From Plasmopara viticola (Eukaryota > Oomycota > Peronosporomycetes > Peronosporales > Peronosporaceae): DNA of 64,000 bases. The stretch lies in the NCBI GenBank assembly GCA_001695595.3, contig MBPM02000017.1, positions 868,001 through 932,000 of the forward strand, read 5' to 3'. The position numbers and the translations under genes are program-made. The stretch's first letter is position 1; the number at the start of each line of letters is the position of its first letter. The notes under the pieces were generated by a model. The model ran no database searches and was not told where the DNA came from. It saw only the letters and a list, made by a program, of their open reading frames with translations. Below, in pieces: positions 32,852 through 44,124 of the stretch.

Positions 32852-35190
32852 TTGGATACGCTGATGGTTCGAAAGCGTATCGTGTGTGGGATTACGACGA
32901 CGAGCGCATCGTGATTTCGCGATCGGTGCATCTGAATGAGCGACCACCAGACACGTTCCAAGCCGTCAGTGATGACTCAAGTTGCTTTCCTTGGGTGGTT
33001 AGCATCAATGATCACGATTCCGTGAGTTATATTCCGCCACCGCGACCAGTGAATGAGAACGACCATGATGCAACTGCGGATGTCGACGATGCCGCCGACG
33101 TTGAAATGGAAGAAGTGCCCCCTACCGATGCTCAAATCTCACCCGTTCCTACTGATGCTTTGGACAGGGGGAGTAACAGCCAGATGCAAGTTGTCCAGCG
33201 CATCAGTCCTTCCACTGCTACCGAAGATCAGCAGATGCAGCTCGCCCAGCGTCCTGATTGCGATATCGTCCCGCACTCACAACATCTAAGTCGGTCGATC
33301 GATCGCCCCGCCATCGTCCAGCATCTCAACCCGAGCCTTGACCTCGTCCGTGCTGCCGGATGTGATCCGTGCGCACCGTCAGCAATAATCCCTCATGGTG
33401 AAGGTGTTGGCGTCGGCTTCGATGCATCAGAGAATCGCATAGTGTTCAGTGGTGGTTCCATTCGCCCTCGATCGATCACGTATGAACAACCGCGTCTACT
33501 GACTGATGGAGATATGCCTTTGCATCTTGGTGGCGCTGAAAATGACGATGAGCCAGAACCAGAAAGCAAGCGACCACGCCTGGATGAGTACGAAATTGCG
33601 TTGGCGGTGTCTGAGCTGCCTACATCATACGCTGAAGCAATGGCGGCCCCTGACGCTCCACAATGGAAGGAAGCTATACGTGCTGAGATTCGGTCGCATG
33701 TGCGGAGCCACACGTGGGACATGGTGCGACGACCTCAAGGAAACAAGGTGATCGGATGCAAATGGGTATTCGCGAAGAAGTACGACGAGAATGGAGCGGT
33801 TAAGCGATACAAGGCACGTCTAGTCGCTCGAGGTTTCCTCCAGACTCGCGGCATAGACTATACCCACACATACTCACCAGTGGCAAGCATGAACACGATC
33901 CGGGTCTTTCTCGCATTGTGCTGCTCTCGACGCCTCATGATTCGCCAGTTTGACATTGAGACCGCATTTCTAAATGGAAAGCTTGACGAAACAGTGTTTA
34001 TGAATCCCCCTGAAGGAGTGAATGTGGCGCCGGAATTGGTTTGCAGACTCCGCCGCAGCCTCTATGGACTCAAGCAAGCTGCAGCTGTGTGGCACCGTAC
34101 CATCCGCGACGTGTTCAAGCGTCTCGGTTTCAAACAGTGTCGAGCTGATCCTTGTCTCTTCGTTCGACGAGATGACAGTGACCCAGCGGCCGCGGTTTTT
34201 GTGGTGCTCTACGTAGACGATCTACTTGTTGGCTGCAAAACAGAGGAACAAGCGCGATCCGTGTGTACTGGTCTCGCGTCGCACTTCACGGTCAAATCTC
34301 TCGGTGATGCTCGTTTCGTTCTCGGGATGGAAGTACTTCACGATCGGAAACGTGGTGAAATGGTGGTGAAGCAATCTCAGTTTATAACCAAGTTGCTCGA
34401 GCGTTTTGGTCAAGTATCTGCTCATGGTGTCCGCAACCCAATGGTAATTGGTCAAGATCTCAGCCCATCCGACAAGCACGGTGTATGCACAGACAAAAAT
34501 AAGTACCGCGAACTAATCGGATCAATGCTGTACGTTGCCAATGCCACACGTCCCGACATTGGCTACGTGCTGTCGATACTCTCTCAGTACCTCGATACGC
34601 CGCGTGAGATGCATTGGAATGCTGCGCTACGTGTACTTCGCTACCTCAAGGCCACTCTTTCGATCGGCATCCACTACACGGCAAAGGGCAAGAATATCGT
34701 GACATACTGCGACGCGAACTGGGGTGGTGATAAGGAGACGCGACGCTCGACGTCTGGTGTGATGGTGAAGATGGCTGACGGTCCGGTCATCTACAAGAGC
34801 AAGCGTCAAGCGACCGTCGCATTATCAACTGCTGAAGCCGAGTACATGGCTCTCGCACTTACCGCTCAAGAAGTACTGTGGCTGCGTTTCCTCCTCACAG
34901 AGATGGGTGTAAACGTGTCGAGTGCGTCGACGATCTACATGGACAACCAGTCGGCGATTAGTATGGCAACTAACCACGGATACACCCCACGCGCCAAGCA
35001 CATCGACCTCCGAGCTCACTTCGTCCGTGACTACGTCGAGAAGGGCACCATCAAGGTGGAGTACGTACCATCGGAGTCTCAGCTAGCGGATATGTTAACG
35101 AAGGCCATTCCGACGCCGCGCTTTGTGGAGCTTCGTGACGCATGCGGACTTGTGGACTGTCAAGTTGAGGGGGAGTGTAACGGCCTCTAA
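32852..35190 (+). pseudogene. Copia copy 12: acidic linker, RT and RNase H, 5'-truncated, open
   Basis: Open from FLGYADG (residue ~670, just C-terminal to the integrase core) to the normal stop at 35188-35190. RT FDIETAFLNG, YVDD and all RNase H acidic motifs are present. Gag, protease and integrase are absent. The sequence matches the intact copy closely, so truncation is probably recent. Confidence 0.92.
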
Positions 35191-35355
35191 TTGGGTGTCC
35201 CACAGTATGTGCCAACTTGACATATAAGAGAAATAGTCACATTCTAGAATATCGAGACAGAAGAACACGTGGCTACAAGTGAGTAAGAGCCTATAGTTTG
35301 CTTTATTCCTATGAATTTACTTTCCACTTTGCACTGCGACAATCACATTGTTATA
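35176..35355 (+). repeat. Copia LTR after copy 12, 180 bp
   Basis: Complete LTR with one distinctive substitution near the 3' end (TTTCCACTTTGC instead of TTTCCATTTTGC), which damages the CCATTTT Inr-like match. It is followed by a truncated PBS fused to antisense RT sequence. Confidence 0.92.
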
Positions 35356-35361
35356 GGTTAT

Positions 35362-38082
35362 GAACTGAGATTGCTTCACCACCATTTCACCACGTTTCCG
35401 ATCGTGAAGTACTTCCATCCCGAGAACGAAACGAGCATCACCGAGTGATTTGACCGTGAAGTGCGACGCGAGACCAGTACACACGGATCGCGCTTGTTCC
35501 TCTGTTTTGCAGCCAACAAGTAGATCGTCTACGCAGAGCACCACAAAAACCGCGGCCGCTGGGTCACTGTCATCTCGTCGAACGAAGAGACAAGGATCAG
35601 CTCGACACTGTTTGAAACCGAGACGCTTGAACACGTCGCGGATGGTACGGTGCCACACAGCTGCAGCTTGCTTGAGTCCATAGAGGCTGCGGCGGAGTCT
35701 GCAAACCAATTCCGGCGCCACATTCACTCCTTCAGGGGATTCATAAACACTGTTTCGTCAAGCTTTCCATTTAGAAATGCGGTCTCAATGTCAAACTGGC
35801 GAATCATGAGGCGTCGAGAGCAGCACAATGCGAGAAAGACCCGGATCGTGTTCATGCTTGCCACTGGTGAGTATGTGTGGGTATAGTCTATGCCGCGAGT
35901 CTGGAGGAAACCTCGAGCGACTAGACGTGCCTTGTATCGCTTAACCGCTCCATTCTCGTCGTACTTCTTCGCGAATACCCATTTGCATCCGATCACCTTG
36001 TTTCCTTGAGGTCGTCGCACCATGTCCCACGTGTGGCTCCGCACATGCGACCGAATCTCAGCACGAATAGCTTCCTTCCATTGTGGAGCGTCAGGGGCCG
36101 CCATTGCTTCAGCGTATGATGTAGGCAGCTCAGACACCGCCAACGCAATTTCGTACTCATCCAGGCGTGGTCGCTTGCTTTCTGGTTCTGGCTCATCGTC
36201 ATTTTCAGCGCCACCAAGATGCAAAGGCATATCTCCATCAGTCAGTAGACGCGGTTGTTCATACGTGATCGATCGAGGGCGAATGGAACCACCACTGAAC
36301 ACTATGCGATTCTCTGATGCATCGAAGCCGACGCCAACACCTTCACCATGAGGGATTATTGCTGACGGTGCGCACGGATCACATCCGGCAGCACGGACGA
36401 GGTCAAGGCTCGGGTTGAGATGCTGGACGATGGCGGGGCGATCGATCGACCGACTTAGATGTTGTGAGTGCGGGACGATATCGCAATCAGGACGCTGGGC
36501 GAGCTGCATCTGCTGATCTTCGGTAGCAGTGGAAGGACTGATGCGCTGGACAACTTGCATCTGGCTGTTACTCCCCCTGTCCAAAGCATCAGTAGGAACG
36601 GGTGAGATTTGAGCATCGGTAGGGGGCACTTCTTCCATTTCAACGTCGGCGGCATCGTCGACATCCGCAGTTGCATCATGGTCGTTCTCATTCACTGGTC
36701 GCGGTGGCGGAATATAACTCACGGAATCGTGATCATTGATGCTAACCACCCAAGGAAAGCAACTTGAGTCATCACTGACGGCTTGGAACGTGTCTGGTGG
36801 TCGCTCATTCAGATGCACCGATCGCGAAATCACGATGCGCTCGTCGTCGTAATCCCACACACGATACGCTTTCGAACCATCAGCGTATCCAAGGAAGAGG
36901 CAACGGTGAGCTCGAGGATCAAGTTTGCCTACGTTTGGCTTGTCAACATGTACGTAGCCACGAGCACCAAATACACGAAGGTCTTCGAGTGACTGGCGCT
37001 TTCCGGTTAATACTTCGAGGGGGCTCTGATCCGGTCGCGCAGTATTCGGGATACGGTTGACGATGTAAGCTGCAGTCCGAAACGCTTCAGCCCACCACAC
37101 ACGGTCCACTCGCATGTAGTGTAGCATCGATCGGGCCATGTCAGCTAGTGTCCGGTTCATACGCTCAGCGGTCCCATTTTGCTGGGGGCTGTATGGCGCA
37201 CTCGTCTGGTGAATGATCCCTTTGGACGCACAGAACTTGCCGAAGCGCTTGCTCACATATTCACCACCGTTGTCACTACGAACACACATCACCTTGCAGC
37301 CGTGTTGCACCTTAACCTGAGTGCAGAATGCCTTGAAGCAATCGAACACTTGAGACTTCTGCTTGATGAAGTTGACGAACACTACTCGGCTGAAGTCGTC
37401 CACGAAGACCACGATGTATACCGCACCACCCTTGGACTTCGGTTTTATTGGCCCCATCACATCCGTGTGCACAATCTCGAATGGGCGACCTGTCTTTATC
37501 TCGCTACCCGATTGGTGCGCGTACGAGCTTGTGGTCATTTTTCCTTGCGCACAGCCACCGCAGACACCACCATCCGATTGAGACAAAGCCATAGGGGGGA
37601 TACCATCGCACGCGCTAGCAACTAGCTTTAGCTTGGTATCGGAGACGTGCCCCAGGCGCGCGTGAATGACTTCGTAGGCTTTATCATTTGACTCACCATC
37701 AAATGCCGTATACGCGTTGCCTTCCGTTCTGTACTTTAGTTCACACGCGTACAGTTTCCCAATCCGAGGGACTCGAACAACAACACGGCCATTCTGCAAA
37801 ATGGAGGCACCGGTCTTGTCGAATTGCACAGCGAGATTCTTGGACATGAGTGCAGGAACCGACAGTAGCTTTCGGTCCAATTTCTGAACGTGGAGAACAT
37901 CCGTCAACTTCACCCGCACGCCTCCGGTAAAGTTAACTCGCACGGTACCCATACCTATGGCGGCAACTCGCTGGCCATTTGCCACCATGATCTCGATTGG
38001 TTCTGTAAGCGGGCGGTATTCCGAAAAATCATTCCGATCCGTAGTCATATGCGAGCTGGCTCCACTATCAAGGAGCCAGCTC
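35362..38082 (-). pseudogene. Copia fragment 13: protease to RT, minus strand, one frameshift
   Basis: Open from 38082 (equivalent to protease LLDSGAS, residue ~277) through integrase, linker and RT N-terminal half to about 35738. There a five-base homopolymer is reduced to four (the same site as in copies 3 and 7). The second frame continues through the catalytic region, where the YVDD tyrosine is changed to Cys (LCVDD), to 35362 near residue ~1181. Both ends are inverted junctions. Confidence 0.9.
38053..38082. repeat. Perfect hairpin at an inversion breakpoint
   Basis: GAGCTGGCTCC and GGAGCCAGCTC, 11-bp perfect arms with an 8-nt loop. Intact copies have an 8-bp version of this hairpin (CTGGCTCC/GGAGCCAG) in the protease codons. 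Here the right arm is extended by three bases that copy the left arm, exactly at the switch from minus-strand copy 13 to plus-strand copy 14. Confidence 0.8.
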
Positions 38083-40902
38083 AACCTCATCAAGCAGAAG
38101 TCTCAAGTGTTCGATTGCTTCAAGGCATTCTGCACTCAGGTTAAGGTGCAACACGGCTGCAAGGTGATGTGTGTTCGTAGTGACAACGGTGGTGAATATG
38201 TGAGCAAGCGCTTCGGCAAGTTCTGTGCGTCCAAAGGGATCATTCACCAGACGAGTGCGCCATACAGCCCCCAGCAAAATGGGACCGCTGAGCGTATGAA
38301 CCGGACACTAGCTGACATGGCCCGGTCGATGCTACACTACATGCGAGTGGACCGTGTGTGGTGGGCTGAAGCGTTTCGGACTGCAGCTTACATCGTCAAC
38401 CGTATCCCGAATACTGCGCGACCGGATCAGAGCCCCCTCGAAGTATTAACCGGAAAGCGCCAGTCACTCGAAGACCTTTGTGTATTTGGTGCTCGTGGCT
38501 ACGTACATGTTGACAAGCCAAACGTAGGCAAACTTGATCCTCGAGCTCACCGTTGCCTCTTCCTTGGATACGCTGATGGTTCGAAAGCGTATCGTGTGTG
38601 GGATTACGACGACGAGCGCATCGTGATTTCGCGATCGGTGCATCTGAATGAGCGACCACCAGACACGTTCCAAGCCGTCAGTGATGACTCAAGTTGCTTT
38701 CCTTGGGTGGTTAGCATCAATCATCACGATTCCGTGAGTTATATTCCGCCACCGCGACCAGTGAATGAGAACGACCATGATGCAACTGCGGATGTCGACG
38801 ATGCCGCCGACGTTGAAATGGAAGAAGTGCCCCCTACCGATGCTCAAATCTCACCCGTTCCTATTGATGCTTTGGACAGGGGGAGTAACAGCCAGATGCA
38901 AGTTGTCCAGCGCATCAGTCCTTCCACTGCTACCGAAGATCAGCAGATGCAGCTCGCCCAGCGTCCTGATTGCGATATCGTCCCGCACTCACAACATCTA
39001 AGTCGGTCGATCGATCGCCCCGCCATCGTCCAGCATCTCAACCCGAGCCTTGACCTCGTCCGTGCTGCCGGATGTGATCCGTGCGCACCGTCAGCAATAA
39101 TCCCTCATGGTGAAGGTGTTGGCGTCGGCTTCGATGCATCAGAGAATCGCATAGTGTTCAGTGGTGGTTCCATTCGCCCTCGATCGATCACGTATGAACA
39201 ACCGCGTCTACTGACTGATGGAGATATGCCTTTGCATCTTGGTGGCGCTGAAAATGACGATGAGCCAGAACCAGAAAGCAAGCGACCACGCCTGGATGAG
39301 TACGAAATTGCGTTGGCGGTGTCTGAGCTGCCTACATCATACGCTGAAGCAATGGCGGCCCCTGACGCTCCACAATGGAAGGAAGCTATACGTGCTGAGA
39401 TTCGGTCGCATGTGCGGAGCCACATGTGGGACATGGTGCGACGACCTCAAGGAAACAAGGTGATCGGATGCAAATGGGTATTCGCGAAGAAGTACGACGA
39501 GAATGGAGCGGTTAAGCGATACAAGGCACGTCTAGTCGCTCGAGGTTTCCTCCAGACTCGCGGCATAGACTATACCCACACATACTCACCAGTGGCAAGC
39601 ATGAACACGATCCGGGTCTTTCTCGCATTGTGCTGCTCTCGACGCCTCATGATTCGCCAGTTTGACATTGAGACCGCATTTCTAAATGGAAAGCTTGACG
39701 AAACAGTGTTTATGAATCCCCCTGAAGGAGTGAATGTGGCGCCGGAATTGGTTTGCAGACTCCGCCGCAGCCTCTATGGACTCAAGCAAGCTGCAGCTGT
39801 GTGGCACCGTACCATCCGCGACGTGTTCAAGCGTCTCGGTTTCAAACAGTGTCGAGCTGATCCTTGTCTCTTCGTTCGACGAGATGACAGTGACCCAGCG
39901 GCCGCGGTTTTTGTGGTGCTCTACGTAGACGATCTACTTGTTGGCTGCAAAACAGAGGAACAAGCGCGATCCGTGTGTACTGGTCTCGCGTCGCACTTCA
40001 CGGTCAAATCACTCGGTGATGCTCGTTTCGTTCTCGGGATGGAAGTACTTCACGATCGGAAACGTGGTGAAATGGTGGTGAAGCAATCTCAGTTTATAAC
40101 CAAGTTGCTCGAGCGTTTTGGTCAAGTATCTGCTCATGGTGTCCGCAACCCAATGGTAATTGGTCAAGATCTCAGCCCATCCGACAAGCACGGTGTATGC
40201 ACAGACAAAAATAAGTACCGCGAACTAATCGGATCAATGCTGTACGTTGCCAATGCCACACGTCCCGACATTGGCTACGTGCTGTCGATACTCTCTCAGT
40301 ACCTCGATACGCCGCGTGAGATGCATTGGAATGCTGCGCTACGTGTACTTCGCTACCTCAAGGCCACTCTTTCGATCGGCATCCACTACACGGCAAAGGG
40401 CAAGAATATCGTGACATACTGCGACGCGAACTGGGGTGGTGATAAGGAGACGCGACGCTCGACGTCTGGTGTGATGGTGAAGATGGCTGACGGTCCGGTC
40501 ATCTACAAGAGCAAGCGTCAAGCGACCGTCGCATTATCAACTGCTGAAGCCGAGTACATGGCTCTCGCACTTACCGCTCAAGAAGTACTGTGGCTGCGTT
40601 TCCTCCTCACAGAGATGGGTGTAAACGTGTCGAGTGCGTCGACGATCTACATGGACAACCAGTCGGCGATTAGTATGGCAACTAACCACGGATACACCCC
40701 ACGCGCCAAGCACATCGACCTCCGAGCTCACTTCGTCCGTGACTACGTCGAGAAGGGCACCATCAAGGTGGAGTACGTACCATCGGAGTCTCAGCTAGCG
40801 GATATGTTAACGAAGGCCATTCCGACGCCGCGCTTTGTGGAGCTTCGTGACGCATGCGGACTTGTGGACTGTCAAGTTGAGGGGGAGTGTAACGGCCTCT
40901 AA
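38083..40902 (+). pseudogene. Copia copy 14: integrase core to RNase H, 5'-truncated, open
   Basis: Open from about residue 512 (IKQKSQVFD), inside the integrase core after the first catalytic Asp, to the normal stop. Integrase D544 and E580 are present but the first Asp (D481) is lost, so integrase is inactive. RT and RNase H motifs are complete. A few private substitutions (for example RSHTW to RSHMW, IDALDR for TDALDR). Upstream the same frame reads through antisense protease sequence. Confidence 0.91.
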
Positions 40903-41067
40903 TTGGGTGTCCCACAGTATGTGCCAACTTGACATATAAGAGAAATAGTAACATTCTAGAATATCGAGACAGAAGAACACGTGGCTACAAGTGAGTAAGA
41001 GCCTATAGTTTTCTTTATTCCTATGAATTTACTTTCCATTTTGCACTGCGACAATCACATTGTTATA
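40888..41067 (+). repeat. Copia LTR between copies 14 and 15, 180 bp
   Basis: Complete LTR with one substitution, AGTAACATTC for AGTCACATTC. It is followed by a PBS lacking one C (GGTTATGAGCC), which both weakens tRNA pairing and shifts the gag frame. Confidence 0.92.
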
Positions 41068-41071
41068 GGTT

Positions 41072-41443
41072 ATGAGCCAATAACGAACCCGAACGAGATC
41101 CTCAGCGACGACAACTACTTCCTGTGGGAGTTTAACGCCCGCATGGCATTGGCCAGGAAGGACCTCCTCGACCATCTCGAGGTGAAGCCAGAAGACGCAG
41201 TGAACGCCCCCGCCCAATGGAAAGCCGCCGATGTGAAGGCGCTGGCTGTGGTGTCGAAGCTGTTGAGTCCAACGTACCAGATGATGGTGAGGGAAGCCAA
41301 TTCTGCATGGGAAGCATGGCAAATTCTGCGTGCATTTTTCATGAAGCAGAGTCTGCACAACCGTGTGCAGCTGCGCAAGCAACTCCACGAGTTCGCGATG
41401 GCCAGTGGTGGGAGTCTCATGGAGCATCTGGTGCAGTTCGATG
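41072..41443 (+). pseudogene. Copia gag N-terminal fragment 15, start frameshifted
   Basis: First ~124 codons of Gag, from the PBS ATG. A missing C in GAGCCCAAT shifts the ATG out of frame four codons in. The Gag frame is otherwise open up to the inverted junction at 41439-41443, which shares CGATG with antisense RNase H of copy 16. Confidence 0.88.
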
Positions 41444-43940
41444 GTACGTACTCCACCTTGATGGTGCCCTTCTCGACGTGGTCACGGATGAAGTGAGCTC
41501 GGAGGTCGATGTGCTTGGCGCGTGGGGTGTATCCGTGATTAGTTGCCATACTAATCGCCGACTGGTTGTCCATGTAGATCGTCGACGCACTCGACACGCT
41601 TACACCCATCTCTGTGAGGAGGAAACGCAGCCACAGTACTTCTTGAGCGGTAAGTGCGAGAGCCATGTACTCGCCTTCAGCAGTTGATAATGCGACGGTC
41701 GCTTGACGCTTGCTCTTGTAGATGACCGGACCGTCAGCCATCTTTACCATCACACCAGACGTCGAACGTCGCGTCTCCTAATCACCACCCCAGTTCGCGT
41801 CGCAGTATGTCACGATATTCTTGCCCTTTGCCGTGTAGTGGATGCCGATCGAATCAGTGGCCTTGAGGTAGCGAAGTACACGTAGCGCAGCATTCCAATG
41901 CATCTCACGCGGCGTATCGAGGTACTGAGAGAGTATCGACAGCACGTAGCCAATGTCGGGACGTGTGGCATTGGCAACGTACAGCATTGATCCGATTAGT
42001 TCGCGGTACTGATTTTTGTCTGTGCATACACCGTGCTTGTCGGATGGGCTGAGATCTTGACCAATTACCATTGGGTTGCGGACACCATGAGCAGATACTT
42101 GACCAAAACGCTCGAGCAACTTGGTTATAAACTGAGATTGCTTCACCACCATTTCACCACGTTCCGATCGTGAAGTACTTCCATCCCGAGAACGAAACGA
42201 GCATCACCGAGTGATTTGACCGTGAAGTGCGACGCAAGATACAGTACACACGGATCGCGCTTGTTCCTCTGTTTTGCAGCCAACAAGTAGATCGTCCACG
42301 TAGAGCACTACAAAAACCGCGGCCGCTGGGTCACTGTCATCTCGTCGAACGAAGAGACAAGGATCAGCTCGACACTGTTTGAAACCGAGACGCTTGAACA
42401 CGTCGCGGATGGTACGGTGTCACACAGCTGCAGCTTGCTTGAGTCCATAGAGGCTGCGGCGGAGTCTGCACACCAATTCCGGCGCCACATTCACTCCTTC
42501 AGGGGGATTCATAAACACTGTTTAGTCAAGCTTGCCATTTAGAAATGCGGTCTCAATGTCAAACTGGCGAATCATGAGGCGTCGAGAGCAGCACAATGCG
42601 AGAAAGACCCGGATCGTGTTCATGCTTGCCACTGGTGAGTATGTGTGGGTATAGTCTATGCCACGAGTCTGGAGGAAACCTCGAGCGACCAGACGTGCCT
42701 TGTATCGCTTAACCGCTCCATTCTCGTCGTAATTCTTCGCGAATACCCATTTGCATCCGATCACCTTGTTTCCTTGAGGTCGTCGCATCATGTCCCACGT
42801 GTGGCTCCGCACATGCGACCGAATCTCAGCACGAATAGCTTCCTTCCATTCTGGAGCGTCAGGGACCGCCATTGCTTCAGCGTATGATGTAGGTAGCTCA
42901 GACACCGCCAACGCAATTTCGTACTCATCCAGGCGTGGTCGCTTGCTTTCTGGTTCTGGCTCAACGTCATTTTCAGCGCCACCAAGATGCAAAGGCATAT
43001 CCCAATCAGTCAGTAGACGCGGTTGTTCATACGTGATCGACCGAGGGCGAATGGAACCACCACTGAACACCATGCGATTCTCTGATGCATCGACGCCGAC
43101 GCCAACACCTTCACCATGAGGGATAATTGCTGACGGTGTGCACGGATCACATGCGGCAGCATGGACGAGGTCAAGGCTCGGATTGAGATGCTGGACGATG
43201 TCGCAATCAGGACGCTGGGCGAGCTGCATCTGCTGATCTTCGGTAACAGTAGCAGGACTGATGCGCTGGACAACTTGCATCTGGCTGTTACTCCCCCTGT
43301 CCAAAGCATCAGTAGGAACGGGTGAGATTTGAGCATCGGTAGGGGGCACTTCTTCCATTTCAACGTCGGCAACATCGTCGCCATCCGCAGTTGCATCATG
43401 GTCGTTCGCATTCACTGGTCGCGGTGGCGGAATATTACTCACGGAATCGTGATCATTGATGCTAACCACCCAAGGAGAGCAACTTGAGTCATCACTGACG
43501 GCATGGAACGTGTCTGTTGGTCGCTCGTTCAGATGCACCGATCGCGAAATCACGATGCGCTCGTCGTCGTAGTCCCACACACGGTACGCTTTTGAACCAT
43601 CAGCGTATCCAAGGAAGAGTTAACGGTGAGCTCGAGGATCAAGTTTGCCTACGTTTGGCTTGTCAACATGTACGTAGCCACGAGCACCAAATACACGAAG
43701 GTCTTCGAGTGACTGGCGCTTTCCGGTTAATACTTCGAGGGGGCTCTGATCCGGTCGCGCAGTATTCGGGATACGGTTGACGATGTAAGCTGCAGTCCGA
43801 AACGCTTCAGCCACCACACACGGTCCACTCGCATGTAGTGTCATCGATCCGGGCCATGTCAGCTAGTGTCCGGTTCATACGCTCAGCGGTCCCATTTTGC
43901 TGGGGGCTGTATGGCGCACTCGTCTGGTGAATGATCCCTT
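41444..43940 (-). pseudogene. Old, degenerate Copia copy 16: integrase to RNase H, minus strand
   Basis: Covers residues ~562 (integrase) to ~1410 (RNase H). Unlike other copies it carries many scattered substitutions and several true nonsense changes: a stop after GGD in RNase H (41778-41780), a stop after KLD in RT (42522-42524) and a stop replacing Cys in HRCLFLGY (43620-43622). Further one-base changes break the frame around 42162, 42240 and 43812-43845. A 48-bp in-frame deletion removes 16 linker residues near 43200. No LTR. This is the oldest copy here and the best internal clock. Confidence 0.9.
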
Positions 43941-43997
43941 CGTGACGCATGCGGACTTGTGGACTGTCAAGTTGAGGGGGAGTGTAACGGCCTCTAA
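43941..43997 (+). pseudogene. Copia fragment 17: last codons of pol
   Basis: From RDACGLVDC to the stop at 43995-43997, with polypurine tract. It continues into a partial LTR. The left side is joined to antisense integrase of copy 16 with CTT shared at 43938-43940. Confidence 0.85.
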
Positions 43998-44052
43998 TTG
44001 GGTGTCCCACAGTATGTGCCAACTTGACATATAAGAGAAATAGTAATATTCT
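43983..44052 (+). repeat. Partial Copia LTR, first 70 bp
   Basis: Plus-strand half of the palindrome. It ends at the LTR's internal ATTCT palindrome half-site. It retains the TATA-like site. Confidence 0.88.
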
Positions 44053-44053
44053 A

Positions 44054-44124
44054 AGAATGTTACTATTTCTCTCTATATGTCAAGTTGGCACATACTGTGG
44101 GACACCCAATTAGAGGCCGTTACA
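44054..44124 (-). repeat. Partial Copia LTR, first 71 bp, minus strand
   Basis: Minus-strand half of the palindrome, with GTTACA at 44119-44124. It differs from its partner mainly by an extra dinucleotide (CTCTCTATATG versus CATATAAGAG reversed) and one substitution. Confidence 0.88.
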
